Assembly: GCA_043228905.1 (NCBI GenBank)
Contig: JBHGNT010000012.1
Location: forward strand, 2,852,001-2,916,000
DNA from: Azolla caroliniana
Taxonomy: Eukaryota > Polypodiophyta
Direction: 5' to 3'
Length of the DNA stretch: 64,000 nucleotides
Position numbers and translations under genes: made by a program. The notes under the pieces were generated by a model that searched no databases, had not been told where the DNA came from, and saw only the letters and a program-made list of their open reading frames with translations. Positions 22,034 to 31,289 of the stretch are shown one piece after another. Every line of letters starts with the position of its first letter. Position 1 is the stretch's first letter.

Positions 22034-23185
22034 TCAATTTAGTACGCGAGCGTTCTGAAAATAAGCAAGATTTTTATGATCGCTAAAGACAATGACCTGA
22101 TGTGGAGAGCCCTCTAAGAAATGCCGCCATTGTACAAATGAATCCACGATGGCTAATAACTCCTTGTCATGTATTTCGTAGTTGATTTCTGCGACATTAA
22201 ATTTGCGCGAATGGAAAGCCACCGGATGCAACTCTTCTTTATCGCCTTGTTGAGAAAGGATGCTACCGAGGGCGAAATCTGATGCGTCGGCCTCCATGAT
22301 GAATGGTTTGCTTGTATCCACATGAGCTAGAATCGGTGCTGATGTAAAGGCTTTCTTAAGATGCCGAAAAGCCATATCTGCTTCGATGGACCAAAGAAAT
22401 GTTTGGCCCTTCTTCGTAAGTTGTGTGAGAGGTAAAATAATCTTCGAGTAATCCTGTATAAACTTACGGTAGAAGTTAGCAAAACCTAGAAAACATTGTA
22501 CATCTCGTACCGACCGTGGAATTTGCCACTCTAGTACAGTTTGGATTTTAGCTGGATCCATGGCGATGCCCTTTGAGGAGATGACGTAGCCTAGAAATTC
22601 CACTTGCTTGCAGTCAAAGCTACATTTTTCTAGCTTGGCATAAAGACCATTCTCGCGGAGTCGCTTTAGTACTAATAGTACATGAGAATTGTGCTCTTCC
22701 TGGGTCTTCGAATAAATCAACAGATCATCCAGATAAATGATCAAACAGATATCCAAGAGGTCTCTGAATATATCATTTGCCATGTGTTGGAAGACTGCGG
22801 GTGCATTGGTTAGGCCAAACGGCATAACAATATACTCGAAATGCCCATACCGCGTGCGAAAAGCGGTCTTCCACTCATCTCCCGGTCGAATCCGCACGAG
22901 ATTATACGCTCCTCGTAGGTCGATTTTAGTAAAAAATTTGGCACCATTAACTCGCTCTAAAAGACTTGATATAAGAGGAAGTGCATACCTATTCCGGATG
23001 GTGACTTTATTTAATCCGCGGTAATCAATGACAAGACGAAGTGAGCCATCTTTCTTCTTGACAAAGAAGATGGGTGCACCGGCCGAAGATTTCGAATGAC
23101 GGATGAACCCGCTTGCCAAGTTCTCCTCTATGTAGGCTCGAAGGACTTCTACTCGGTGGGTGACAAGTTGTAAATTGGTCCCCAT
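22034..23185 (-). pseudogene. element D reverse transcriptase and RNase H
   Basis: A 383-codon frame: GAPIFFVKKKDGSLRLVIDY, GLNKVTIRNRYALPLI, FFTKIDLRGAYNLVRIRPGD, YGHFEYIVMPFGLTNAPAVF, the catalytic [29 protein letters not shown], then RNase H with FIMEADASDFALGSILSQ and NYEIHDKELLAIVDSF. The phrases DLRGAYN, EWKTAFRTRYGHFEY and NYEIHDKELLAI are hallmarks of the fungal/fish Tf1-sushi branch. The frame stops with TGA after NARVLN where an Arg codon (CGA) is expected (next residues RQARWA). Confidence 0.93.
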
Positions 23186-23892
23186 GGTGGTTCGGTTCCT
23201 GGTTGTAAATCGATGGGACAGTCATAGGGACGGTGATGAGGAAGGGTACCGGCTTTTACCTTGTCAAATACATCGGCATAAGGATGATATTTTGCCGGAA
23301 GTTGTATTGAGGAGTCCTTCTTAATAGTGCTAGAAGGATGTACTGATATGGAAAATAGGAACATTGCCTCCTTGGGTTCTTCTTCGCGTAGTTGATGGAG
23401 TGAAATGGTCGAAACTCGGTGAGTTGATTCTTGGGGTGGTCGATATCGGACTTCTCTTGTTCTCCAATCTATGGCTGGATTATGTAATTCAAGCCAAGGT
23501 AATCCTAGGACAATGGGATGCTCTGGACTACAAATTATATTAAATGATATTATACACACAAAACTACCTAGGACAACTTGAATGGGTTCTGATTCTTCTA
23601 CAATATTCCCGGAAGCAATGGGACGACCATCAATGACCACTACAGATGCGGGACAAGGAAGTTTTCTTAAGGATATCTGAGAAGCTTGGGCAAAATTTCG
23701 ATCCATGAAACAGGAATTAGCTCCGGAATCTAAAAGTGCTAGGACGGGTACTGGGGGAGTACTTTTAGTACTAACAATGACTTGGGCTAGGAACACATTG
23801 CTAACTTGCTTGGAAGGAATGGAACCACTAATGGGCTGTACAGATCTAGGGTTGTTGTCCAACCAAATGGCTCCTATTTTGGCTGGACTCAA
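23149..23892 (-). pseudogene. element D protease and RT start
   Basis: Contains the aspartic protease active site VLALLDSGANSCFMD (near 23,735-23,690), HPIVLGLPWLELHNPAIDW, then the RT lead-in YHPYADVFDKVKAGTLPHHR and EPPWGPIYNLSPTE. It overlaps gag by four bases at its start (23,892-23,889) in a different frame, and overlaps the RT frame at 23,185-23,149 where a frameshift separates them. Its normal product would be the N-terminal part of pol. Confidence 0.9.
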
Positions 23893-25031
23893 TCGTTTAA
23901 CTCTTCATCTAATTGACTAAGGATTTCAAATTTATTTGAGATACTTGGGCTATTAGTACTATGAATACTATCTGACACTCTATTAGTACTATTAATACTA
24001 TCAGACACTCCGAAGGGAAGAATTGACTCGGGTTTAATACAGGCGACGATTTGATTTACCTGTCTTCTTGGCCTATGGGGACAATTGATGGCGATATGTC
24101 CCGGTCCACCGCAATAAAGACATAATCGATTGGCACGTCGTCGTTGCTTTTCTTCTTCCGATAACGGGCCGCGTTGACGCATGGTATCGATCTCCATCGG
24201 TGTCGAAGTATTTGCTTGAGGTATGTCTCGTGCAAACGGTTTAGCCGCGATTGCGGCGTAAGTGGGCTCTGGCCTAGAGCGTGGTATCTGTAATTGACGT
24301 TCTGAACGCCGTTCAAAAAGGCGGTTGTCACATCGAACTGCTCGACTAATTGCCTCCGTAAGAGACTTTGGTTCTTCGGGGAAAGTTAGAAGTAGATCTT
24401 TGACATCGTTTCGCAAGCCATAGCGAAACTGCTCCATTAGTGCTTGATCATCCCAGGGTATATCTGAAGCAAGTAGGCGGAAATCCGCCGCGTAGGTAGA
24501 GGCTGGATGATCGCCTTGACGCAATCGCCGGATCTTGTTGATCGCCGTCCTGATGCTGTCGGTGTCTCCAAAGCAGGCTTTAAACTCACCAATAAAATCT
24601 TCAAAGTTATTAAGCAAGGGCGATTGTTTTTCTAGAAGCGGAGCGAACCATGCCAAGCAGCGTGCCTATTAGGCCGACTCGAGATGCATCAGTGGGATAT
24701 CGGGAAGGATGCATCTGGATGACTAAGCGTACCTGATTAAGGAATCCCCGGAATTGCGAACGCGTTCCATCAAATTTCACAGGAAGTCCAATCTTGGGAT
24801 CTTTATGAAATCCTTGGGGACTGGATCCTTGTTGTTGCAACGCTACTTCGAGTTGTTGTACCCGTAACGCTAACTCCCCATGTTGTTGTTGCGTTTGTTG
24901 TTTTTCTAGAGCGATTTGTTGCAAATCCCCTATCAGCCGTTGGTTTTCTTGTTCCAGGGCAACAAACTTTCTTTTTAGGCACTATAGCTCGGAGAAAACG
25001 GATTGGTATTCTTGGGCGCTAACAGTAGCCA
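23889..25031 (-). pseudogene. element D gag
   Basis: The minus frame starts at ATG 25,031 (ATVSAQEYQSVFSEL), meets a stop after 16 codons, and continues through a Gln-rich coiled-coil-like segment and the capsid region FDGTRSQFRGFLNQVRLVIQ. It shifts frame near 24,656 and continues through FEDFIGEFKACFGD...RLRQGDHPASTYAADFRLLA to the zinc knuckle CLYCGGPGHIAINC (about 24,110-24,070). This is the gag layout of Tf1/sushi elements. One stop and one frameshift make it a pseudogene. Confidence 0.9.
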
Positions 25032-25087
25032 TAGTATAGGGAAAAGGTTAGGAGGATGAGGGAGAGTGACAAGTAGGCTAGAGGAAG

Positions 25088-25098
25088 AATTGGTTCAA
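25088..25098 (-). promoter_or_regulatory. self-priming-type primer-binding site of element D
   Basis: Two bases after the 5' LTR the minus strand reads TTGAACCAATT. This is the exact 11-nt complement of AATTGGTTCAA in the LTR, 34 bp downstream of the TATA box, where transcription should start. No TGG-starting tRNA site is present. Tf1 of fission yeast primes in this way, with the first 11 nt of its own mRNA. Confidence 0.7.
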
Positions 25099-25100
25099 AC

Positions 25101-25542
25101 TGTCAGGAATAGTACTAAAACAGAGATGGAATTAGTACTAAAGAACAGTAGTACTATTAGTACTAAGAGAACGGGACTGCGTAAGATTCCCGAGAGAGGA
25201 AGTGAGAAGAGGAGAGAGAGAGATAGCGAGAATGAGAGAGAGAGAGATGATGACAGCAGCTAATATATTATGTGAAAAGATAAGTACAAGCGGCTAAGAG
25301 GCTTAAGACTGGCGTTGAACCAATTTGGTTCAAAACAATGCCTTGTGCCTCCTTTTATAGTGTTTTTAGGAATAATCCTGAAGCTTCTAGAATGTTCCAG
25401 AGAGATCTGGAATATACATCAATTTTCTATGATAAAGTATAAATGAAAATAATATCCTACAAAATACAATTCATAGTCTAATGGTAAGATCTCGACCCAT
25501 GTAGCATAAAGTCATGGGTTCGAGTCTTGCCATATCATGACA
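25101..25542 (-). repeat. 5' LTR of element D (442 bp)
   Basis: Same ends and length as the copy at 19,867-20,308; six substitutions by direct comparison (1.4%). TATA box on the minus strand at 25,360-25,351; the AATTGGTTCAA that would form the transcript's 5' end lies at 25,325-25,315. Confidence 0.95.
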
Positions 25543-26109
25543 GCAAGGAGCACTGGAACGCAAACAAATGGATACTCCGGTACTTGAAGGGCACCTCGCA
25601 TATGTGTCTCCGATTCGGCTCCGGAAAACCTCAACTTGACGGTTTTACCGATTCAGACATGTCGGCTGATGTGGATACCAGCCGGTCCACATCCGAGTAT
25701 GTAATGACATATGCAGGGGGAGCTGTTTCAGTCGAGGGTGCAGAAGACGGTTGCGTTGTCAACCACAGAGGCGGCGGAGTACATGGCAGCTGTGGAAGCC
25801 GGCAAGGAAATCTTATGGATGAAGGACTTCATCGGAGAGCTCGGTGTCCGGCAAGATGAATATCGGCTCTATTGCGACAGTCAAAGTGCCATCCACCTTG
25901 CTAAGAATGCGGCCTACCATTCCCGGACGAAGCATATCTAGCGCAGATATCACTGGATCCGGGAAAGAGTATATGACCAGGAGTTCGCACTGACGAAGAT
26001 CCACACGGCCGAGAACGGGTCAGATATGCTGACAAAAGTGTTGATACCCGACAAGCTGGATGCATGCCGAAAGAGGATCGGTCTAGTAAGACACCCCATG
26101 CCAGAGTGA
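25543..26109 (+). pseudogene. copia C RNase H
   Basis: Resumes the copia polyprotein after D: HWNANKWILRYLKGTSHMCL, GFTDSDMSADVDTSRSTSEY. After a one-base frameshift near 25,710 it goes on with TVALSTTEAAEYMAAVEAGK and YCDSQSAIHLAKNAAYHSRT. A TAG follows KHI (expected continuation HWIRERVYDQEF). The polyprotein ends at the TGA of 26,107-26,109, next to the purine tract GAAGGGGGAG and the 3' LTR. Confidence 0.92.
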
Positions 26110-26119
26110 AGGGGGAGTT

Positions 26120-26767
26120 TGTTGGGAGACAGGTCCCTCCGGATGGGAAGGGAGAAGAACAGTGCTGATGAACAAACTCGGCCGAGGCCAATAGACCGAG
26201 GCCGAAACCGGATGAGGAGTACCCGGCTACGGAGAGCCGGATGGTGCAGACCCGGCTACGGAGAACCGGATGGTACAGACCCGGTGAAGAATGCTCTCCG
26301 GATGAAGAGACATATTTGTAAATATGTTTCTGAGAGTCCATCGTGGCTATATTTGTAAATAGCTGAAAAGTCATATTAGTATAAATTCTACTTAGGGCAA
26401 ACCTTTAAAGGTCGTCGTCGTCGTTGTTGTTGTTATTCTTGTGCGTGCAAGAATAGAGTGAGTGCGTAACAGTGTACAGAGAGAGAGAGAGAGCAAGAGG
26501 TTGTTGCCTCTGTTGTAACCGCTGCCTGTGGCGAGGATCGTGAGCACGAGGTCGTTGTCTCCGTGAACTCACTGTTGTACATTCTAGCATAGTGATAGTT
26601 TGCAGCCTGTGGGCTGCCGTGGTTTTTCCCTCCTTGGGTTTTCCACGTAAACATCCCGTGTACTCTTCTCCTCTTTGTGTCGTGCTTTCATTGCCCGTTT
26701 TTTGTGTATGAATCTAAGCTTGGTTGTGGCTGAGCATTGCGTATAGGGGAGCATTTAGTTCCTGTCA
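26120..26767 (+). repeat. 3' LTR of copia element C (648 bp)
   Basis: TGTTGGGAGACAGG to TTCCTGTCA, followed by the target duplication ATAAT. It is one minisatellite unit (53 bp) shorter than the 5' LTR; the rest aligns with scattered substitutions, many of them C/T or G/A. Confidence 0.95.
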
Positions 26768-27975
26768 ATAATGGTGTTTGTCACTCTCGAGTCCTCGATC
26801 TTATCCTTGGCCGACCTTCCTTTGCAAGACAAGAGGGTGGCTTGTTCCACACCCTCTCTTGTAGTACCGTTATACTGCACTTCGTCTTTCGTATCGCCCA
26901 CAAAATTCACCCGAAATCGCCGAGACGCGACTTTCTCCTCATCCACCATTTCTCTCAGTTTCGACTCCGTTGGAATCTTCCCTTCGGCCTCGACTTGCAA
27001 CTTCAAGCTCTCATATGCCTCTCTTACCAAGGCTTCCATGTCCTGCACCATCAAACCCTTCCGCCTCAAGCTCTCTTCCTTAGGCGGTAGCATGTCGTCA
27101 CATTTCGTTCCTCTTCGATCATCCCTCCTAGGCCATCTTGTTGCAGACGAGATTCCCGCTCCCTCCTTATCATGTCGTCAACACACTGTTCTCACTTGGG
27201 CCCAATTCTCGTTCGCACTGTCGTCATCCTCAAGTTGGACCCCTATGGCCTCCCTTTCCTTCCGACCGATTGATTTTACAAACAATAGCACCTTATCCAC
27301 CCCCACCAATCGCTCCAAGAGTTGAGCATAACGATGCTCGAACTCTAGGAATGCTTGCATTGCGCTTTGATGGGCCTTCGCCGATGCTACCCAATGGTCG
27401 AACTCGCACCGACCTCTTCCCTTCGGTCTTGCGTAGCCGTATGCCTCTAATAGAGCTTCCCCAAAGGATTCCCACGAGTCATGAGCTTCTCGAAGCTCCT
27501 TCACCTCTTTGTGCGTCGATACGGCCACCACTCGGCAAAAATATTCTAGCCTTGTTGCTTGGCCCACATCTTTGCTTTTTGAGGTTTGCTTGGCCCACAT
27601 CTTTCGTATCCACTTGGCCCACATCTTTGCTTTTTGAGGTTTGCTTGGTCTCTTTGTCGCACACATTTGCTTTTTTCTTCATGCTTTGCTTGACCTCTTT
27701 GTCGCACACATGGACTTTCGTCATTTTGCTTTGCTTTACTTCCATGTTGCACACATTTGCTTTAACCCTTGCCCCCACTCCATCATCTCAGCATTGTAGG
27801 CCCTCAAAAATTTTGGGACCTCGTCCCCGTTGAACCGGCCGACTCGATCAACCACCCTCTCGATGGCTTGTTGAGCCGCATCTCGCTTCGCCATCTTCCG
27901 TCCGGCTTCCATCACGACGTTTGCCATCATCTCCTCGAAGTCGAAGTCTTCTTCCATCTCCATGCTCCCTTTCAC
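26768..27975 (-). pseudogene. element B gag-like region
   Basis: Starts at 27,975 just inside the shortened 5' LTR. It has an acidic start (EMEEDFDFEEMMANVV), then VDRVGRFNGDEVPKFLRAYN, homologous to GRFNGKDATSYLEAYRA of the 9-kb copy. After a short tandem expansion (27,555-27,650, units built on CTTGGCCCACATCTTTGC) it gives FLEFEHRYAQLLERLVGVDK, VLLFVKSIGRKE and NENWAQVRTVC, the same order as in the 9-kb and element A gags. A further frame (27,093-26,773) runs into the copia target site. No zinc knuckle is visible. Several frame breaks. Confidence 0.75.
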
Positions 27976-28216
27976 TTCCTATTATTTATATAATAAGTAA
28001 ACATCTAGAAAACCATACTCTCTCTCCTCCCTACTTTTCACCTCTCCTCTTTCTTACTTTTTACACGAAACCCTATACCTCCTTTTCACCCTTCCTTTTC
28101 CCTTTTCTTTTGTATGTGCACAACTAATTGCCTTCGTGTGCACACAATTTGCACATGCACATTTTGACCCCCCTTTCGCTAGTTTTTCCCACACTCGAGC
28201 ACGCCACATCACGACA
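27967..28216 (-). repeat. shortened 5' LTR of element B (250 bp)
   Basis: Matches 14,706-14,955 with three differences in 250 bp, then stops; the other 540 bp of the LTR (TATA box, R, U5), the primer site and the leader are missing and gag starts at once. The breakpoint coincides with the first bases of the tRNA-like module found in the other LTR. Confidence 0.88.
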
Positions 28217-29558
28217 ACGTAAGGTGCACATTCGTACCAATCCTATCGTGTTCCTCATTGTTATGATGTCTCTGTTGTCGACTGCTAGTTGAAACTAATC
28301 GTAGCCTGAGTAGAGATCACCAATAGAATAAATTGACCTTCCCGCAAATGCTTCTACGAACTCATTGATACTTGGACCATTTCCAGCATTGTGGATCGTC
28401 ACCTTATTCATTGGTTGAAGAACTTGGATGAACCTTAAGGTTCCATTCTTCTTTGGTACCGTGAACCACCTATTTGAGTAAGGAGCATTCGACGGTTCCA
28501 GAATTCCCATCTCGACCTTCTCTTTCAAGAGCTTGATTAATTTTGGAATGTGTGCTCTTGGGACAAGTATCGGCTTCATGTTCCATGGCACATGTGATAT
28601 TGTGAATATCACCATCGGTTCTATTATCCTTGGATCTACACATTCTATTTCGTTTGGATAGAATAAATGTTTTCCCATGTCTTCGAGCATTTCCCGAAAT
28701 GTGACTTCTTCTTCTAGCAAGAGAAATTCATCTTTCCCGACACCAGGCTTCTTTTTTGTCTCTTTAGTGAAGGTATGTCTGATTCCTCTTAGATCCCTTA
28801 GGCTTGGATCTCATGCAACTACCTTCATTATTTGCCAGCTATTCTCAGGTAGTGGAATAACAACAGGCTTTACTTTCTTGTCCATAGTTTTGTATTTTGT
28901 ATTAACTTCGACTATCTCGGCCATGATACTTCGATTATACTTGTCGATGGCAACTTACATTTCAATGGAGTTTATCTGAATTGATTGTTGGCTATGAGGG
29001 CTCAAGTCCACAACATTCTCCATTTCACCAATGGTGTTGTTAAATGAGGCTTCCTCCATAATCCATTTAATGCTTTCATCGCTTTCCATTATTTGTTCTT
29101 CCCTTAAAGCTTCCTTGAAGCTTTGCATCCGAGACTTCTCTTCTTTATCAAATGTGTTGATTTTGCACACTCCATTAGGGATTACGTATAATACTTCTTT
29201 CGCAAATTCGCGAAATTTTCTTCCTTCTTGGGGCATACGCTTGTTTGGACTATTCACGCCCCACTCGCAAATAGCCCGACCTAAAAATGCGAAGCATCTT
29301 CTCCAAGACTATCCCAGTTCCTTTTGTTGTTGGCACATACAGTCAGGAATTGTACGGCCTTCTTCCCGTCAAGACTCCTTACTCAAGCAAATGCCGCACC
29401 ATTGTCAAACACTTTGGTTTCCATCGGGGACGATGTTATGTATGGTTGCCCAAGAATGATAGGATGGGATGTCATATCTTGAATAAAAAAATGTTGATCT
29501 ATCTTGACATCACCAATCGTGATGGGGATATGAGGACATGTACCATACAGGTCTTTGG
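28217..29558 (-). pseudogene. element A protease end and RT N-terminal part
   Basis: From 29,558 down: the protease end with HPIILGQPYITSSPMETKVF and KKAVQFLTVC (stop codons between), then a linker, then the RT lead-in PRAHIPKLIKLLKEKVEMGI, SNRWFTVPKKNGTLRFIQVL and SINEFVEAFAGRSIYSIGDL with the catalytic-region Asp in GDLYSGYD. The frame then goes on as FQLAVDNRDI to RMCTLR, where element B begins. Stops in several places. Confidence 0.82.
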
Positions 29559-29924
29559 TGTCACGGATGAGTATAATAGAGTAGAACCAAGACGAGACTA
29601 AGAACTAGGAGAGAGACAAAAAACAAAAACTTGACTTATGATTCCATAACTAGTGTTGTTCACCTTGATTAGAATCAAGGTGCACCTGAGTATTTATACA
29701 AGAAGGTAGAGGTATGTATGCTAGCTAGGAATAGAGAATGCATGAAGAGCATGCAAGCTAGTATTTCCAATGCTCAATCTACCATACATGAAGTTGGATT
29801 TTATACCAGGATTCATTGATGGATGTAGCTTCGTTGGTAGGGTTGCCCAATGGAGACCAAGAGGTCTTGGGTTCAATCCCTACCTTCCATTGTGGGTATG
29901 CAAATGTCATAGATGTCTATGACA
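29559..29924 (-). repeat. 3' LTR of element E (366 bp)
   Basis: TG...CA ends with terminal inverted repeat TGTCA/TGACA. TATA-like TATAAATA lies on the minus strand at 29,698-29,691, with a perfect 10-bp-arm palindrome CACCTTGATT-CT-AATCAAGGTG just after it (29,682-29,661). A purine-rich tract (GGGGGTGGATAA, minus strand) adjoins it at 29,925-29,936. Confidence 0.88.
29821..29890 (+). promoter_or_regulatory. tRNA-like Pol III box module in LTR of E
   Basis: GTAGCTTCGTTGGTAGGG (A-box like) and GGGTTCAATCCC (B-box like), about 35 bp apart, with partial acceptor-stem pairing (GGA...TCC). It runs antisense to the element. In the other LTR (31,581-31,627) the A-box is kept but about 16 bp including the B-box core are deleted. 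Confidence 0.6.
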
Positions 29925-30967
29925 TTATCCACCCCCTAAGGCCGCCTTCGAAGATCTGTGGCAGGCTTCTGTGGGTACTGTTGATGAAAAGCTCAAGCTT
30001 GAATGGCCTCGGGAGCATTTTGTAAATGTGTAACCGGTTCCTACGTGGTATCCAAAATGGGGTAACCTTTCCATAAGACCAAATATTAAATGTGACTAGC
30101 TTGATTCGCTCGATGATACAGAAGGGGCCTAGCTTTTTGTAGTCTAGCTTCGCGCAGGGATGGGTGGTGGCGATGTGATGACATAGCAACCAAACCATGT
30201 CACCGACTGCAAAGGTCAACGCGGCCAAGCGATGACGGTTAGCATGATCCTTATACTGTTTGTCAGCGATATGGAGCTCAAGGGAGAGGTCACGATGGAC
30301 ATCTTGTAAAGTACGGGCACGCATATCTGCCGACGGATTGATGGAAATCGCAGGAATGGAAATGTTGAAACGAGGGTGGAACTCATAGTTTACAAAGAAT
30401 GGGGAAACCTTAGTTGAGGCATGGATAATATTATTGTAGGAAAAATCTACCATGGCAAGGAAGTCCACCCAATCCTCTTGTTGGTAGCTTACTATACACC
30501 GGAGGTATTGTTCGAGGATTTGGTTGACTCTTTCTGTGCGCAATTAACAAGATCACAGAAGTCCTGAATGTTTGCAGAAGTTGTCGCCATATGTGGGAGA
30601 TAAATTGAGGGCCTCAATCAAAGGTGAAATCCTCGGGTAAACCGTGTAGACGAACGACATTTTTCAAACAAAAATCCGTCGTCTCCTCCCCCGAAATGGT
30701 TTTTGAGCATGGGACAAAGTGAGCCATCTTCAAAAACCGATCGACGATCACTAGCACCGTGTCATGGCTACCGACACGAGGGAGGTCGGTTATAAAGTCC
30801 ATTGAGAGAGAGACCCAAGGTCGACTGGGAAGTAGAAGCAGGTGGAGAAGGTCGTATGGACGATGGTGAGCCTCTTTGGAGTAGGCACAGACGTCACGCA
30901 TCTTGATAAATTCATTGACAAATTTCCAAGGTTGGGGCCACCAAAACCCCTGAGATAGCAACTCCAT
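29917..30967 (-). pseudogene. element E integrase
   Basis: Zinc-region remains MRDVCAYSKEAHHRPYDLL, the core with MDFITDLPRVGSHDTVLVIV (first Asp) and HFVPCSKTISGEETTDF. After a gap and stops it continues as VNQILEQYLRCIVSYQQEDW, FSYNNIIHASTKVSPFFVNY and the C-terminal KLDYKKLGPFCI module. It closely parallels element D's integrase, so it belongs to the same Tf1/sushi branch. The second Asp and the Glu fall in the damaged middle. No chromodomain is recognisable. Confidence 0.85.
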
Positions 30968-31289
30968 TGTTTTCGCAACCCCAAAGTGGCCAACAAGAGG
31001 ATCATCGTGGCAATTTTATAGGACTCAAGTGCGACATGCTATAGTTGGTACGTAAAGGAGGTGATTACGATAGAGTAGCCAATACCGAGTTGTAAAGTGA
31101 CTGAGATCCAAGCTTTGCATTCCCTAGCATGGGTCATTGATGCACGCCAGGATGTCGGTAGTGAATGGGTCTGACACGGTGGCCTGGGCGATTTCATTGC
31201 ACAAGTATTCATCATGCAGCATGTAGGTTACGAACATCTGGAGTTGATGGGGCCGCAATAAAAATGTGATTATTGAGAATATGCCTCAC

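Larger units (their letters stand above)
19867..25542 (-). mobile_element. element D: Tf1/sushi-type chromodomain gypsy element, inserted in C
   Basis: Two 442-bp LTRs (19,867-20,308 and 25,101-25,542) with six differences frame a minus-strand gag-protease-RT-RNase H-integrase-chromodomain sequence of 4.8 kb. Flanks are ACAAG and GCAAG, a 5-bp target duplication with one change. The copia C frame resumes at 25,543. The RT and integrase resemble fungal and fish Tf1/sushi chromoviruses more than standard plant chromoviruses. It is the youngest and most complete element here, yet gag, RT and integrase frames each carry one or two lesions. Confidence 0.95.
15893..26767 (+). mobile_element. element C: Ty1/copia retrotransposon, inserted in B
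   Basis: 5' LTR 15,893-16,593, primer site TGGTATCAGAGC, gag, protease, integrase, RT and RNase H in copia order, purine tract GAAGGGGGAG, 3' LTR 26,120-26,767. Both sides carry the 5-bp target duplication ATAAT (15,888-15,892 and 26,768-26,772). It is split by element D inside the RNase H region. Gag frameshift, an in-frame stop after the protease and a deletion in integrase make it inactive. LTRs differ by roughly 18 substitutions over 648 shared bases by eye, plus the 53-bp repeat unit. Confidence 0.95.
14164..28216 (-). mobile_element. element B: LTR element with gag but no pol, inserted in A
   Basis: Bounded on the minus strand by TGTCGTGATGTGGCGTGC at 28,216 and TATCGCGACA at 14,164. 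Both flanks carry ACGT (14,160-14,163 and 28,217-28,220), a 4-bp target duplication, or 5 bp with one change. Removing it makes A's RT frame continuous, which proves the insertion. Without copia C it is about 3.2 kb: a shortened 5' LTR, gag-like ORFs, an unidentified 363-codon ORF, a polypurine tract and a full 3' LTR. No RT, RNase H or integrase is present, so it is non-autonomous, probably mobilised by a relative with the same LTR ends. Confidence 0.85.
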
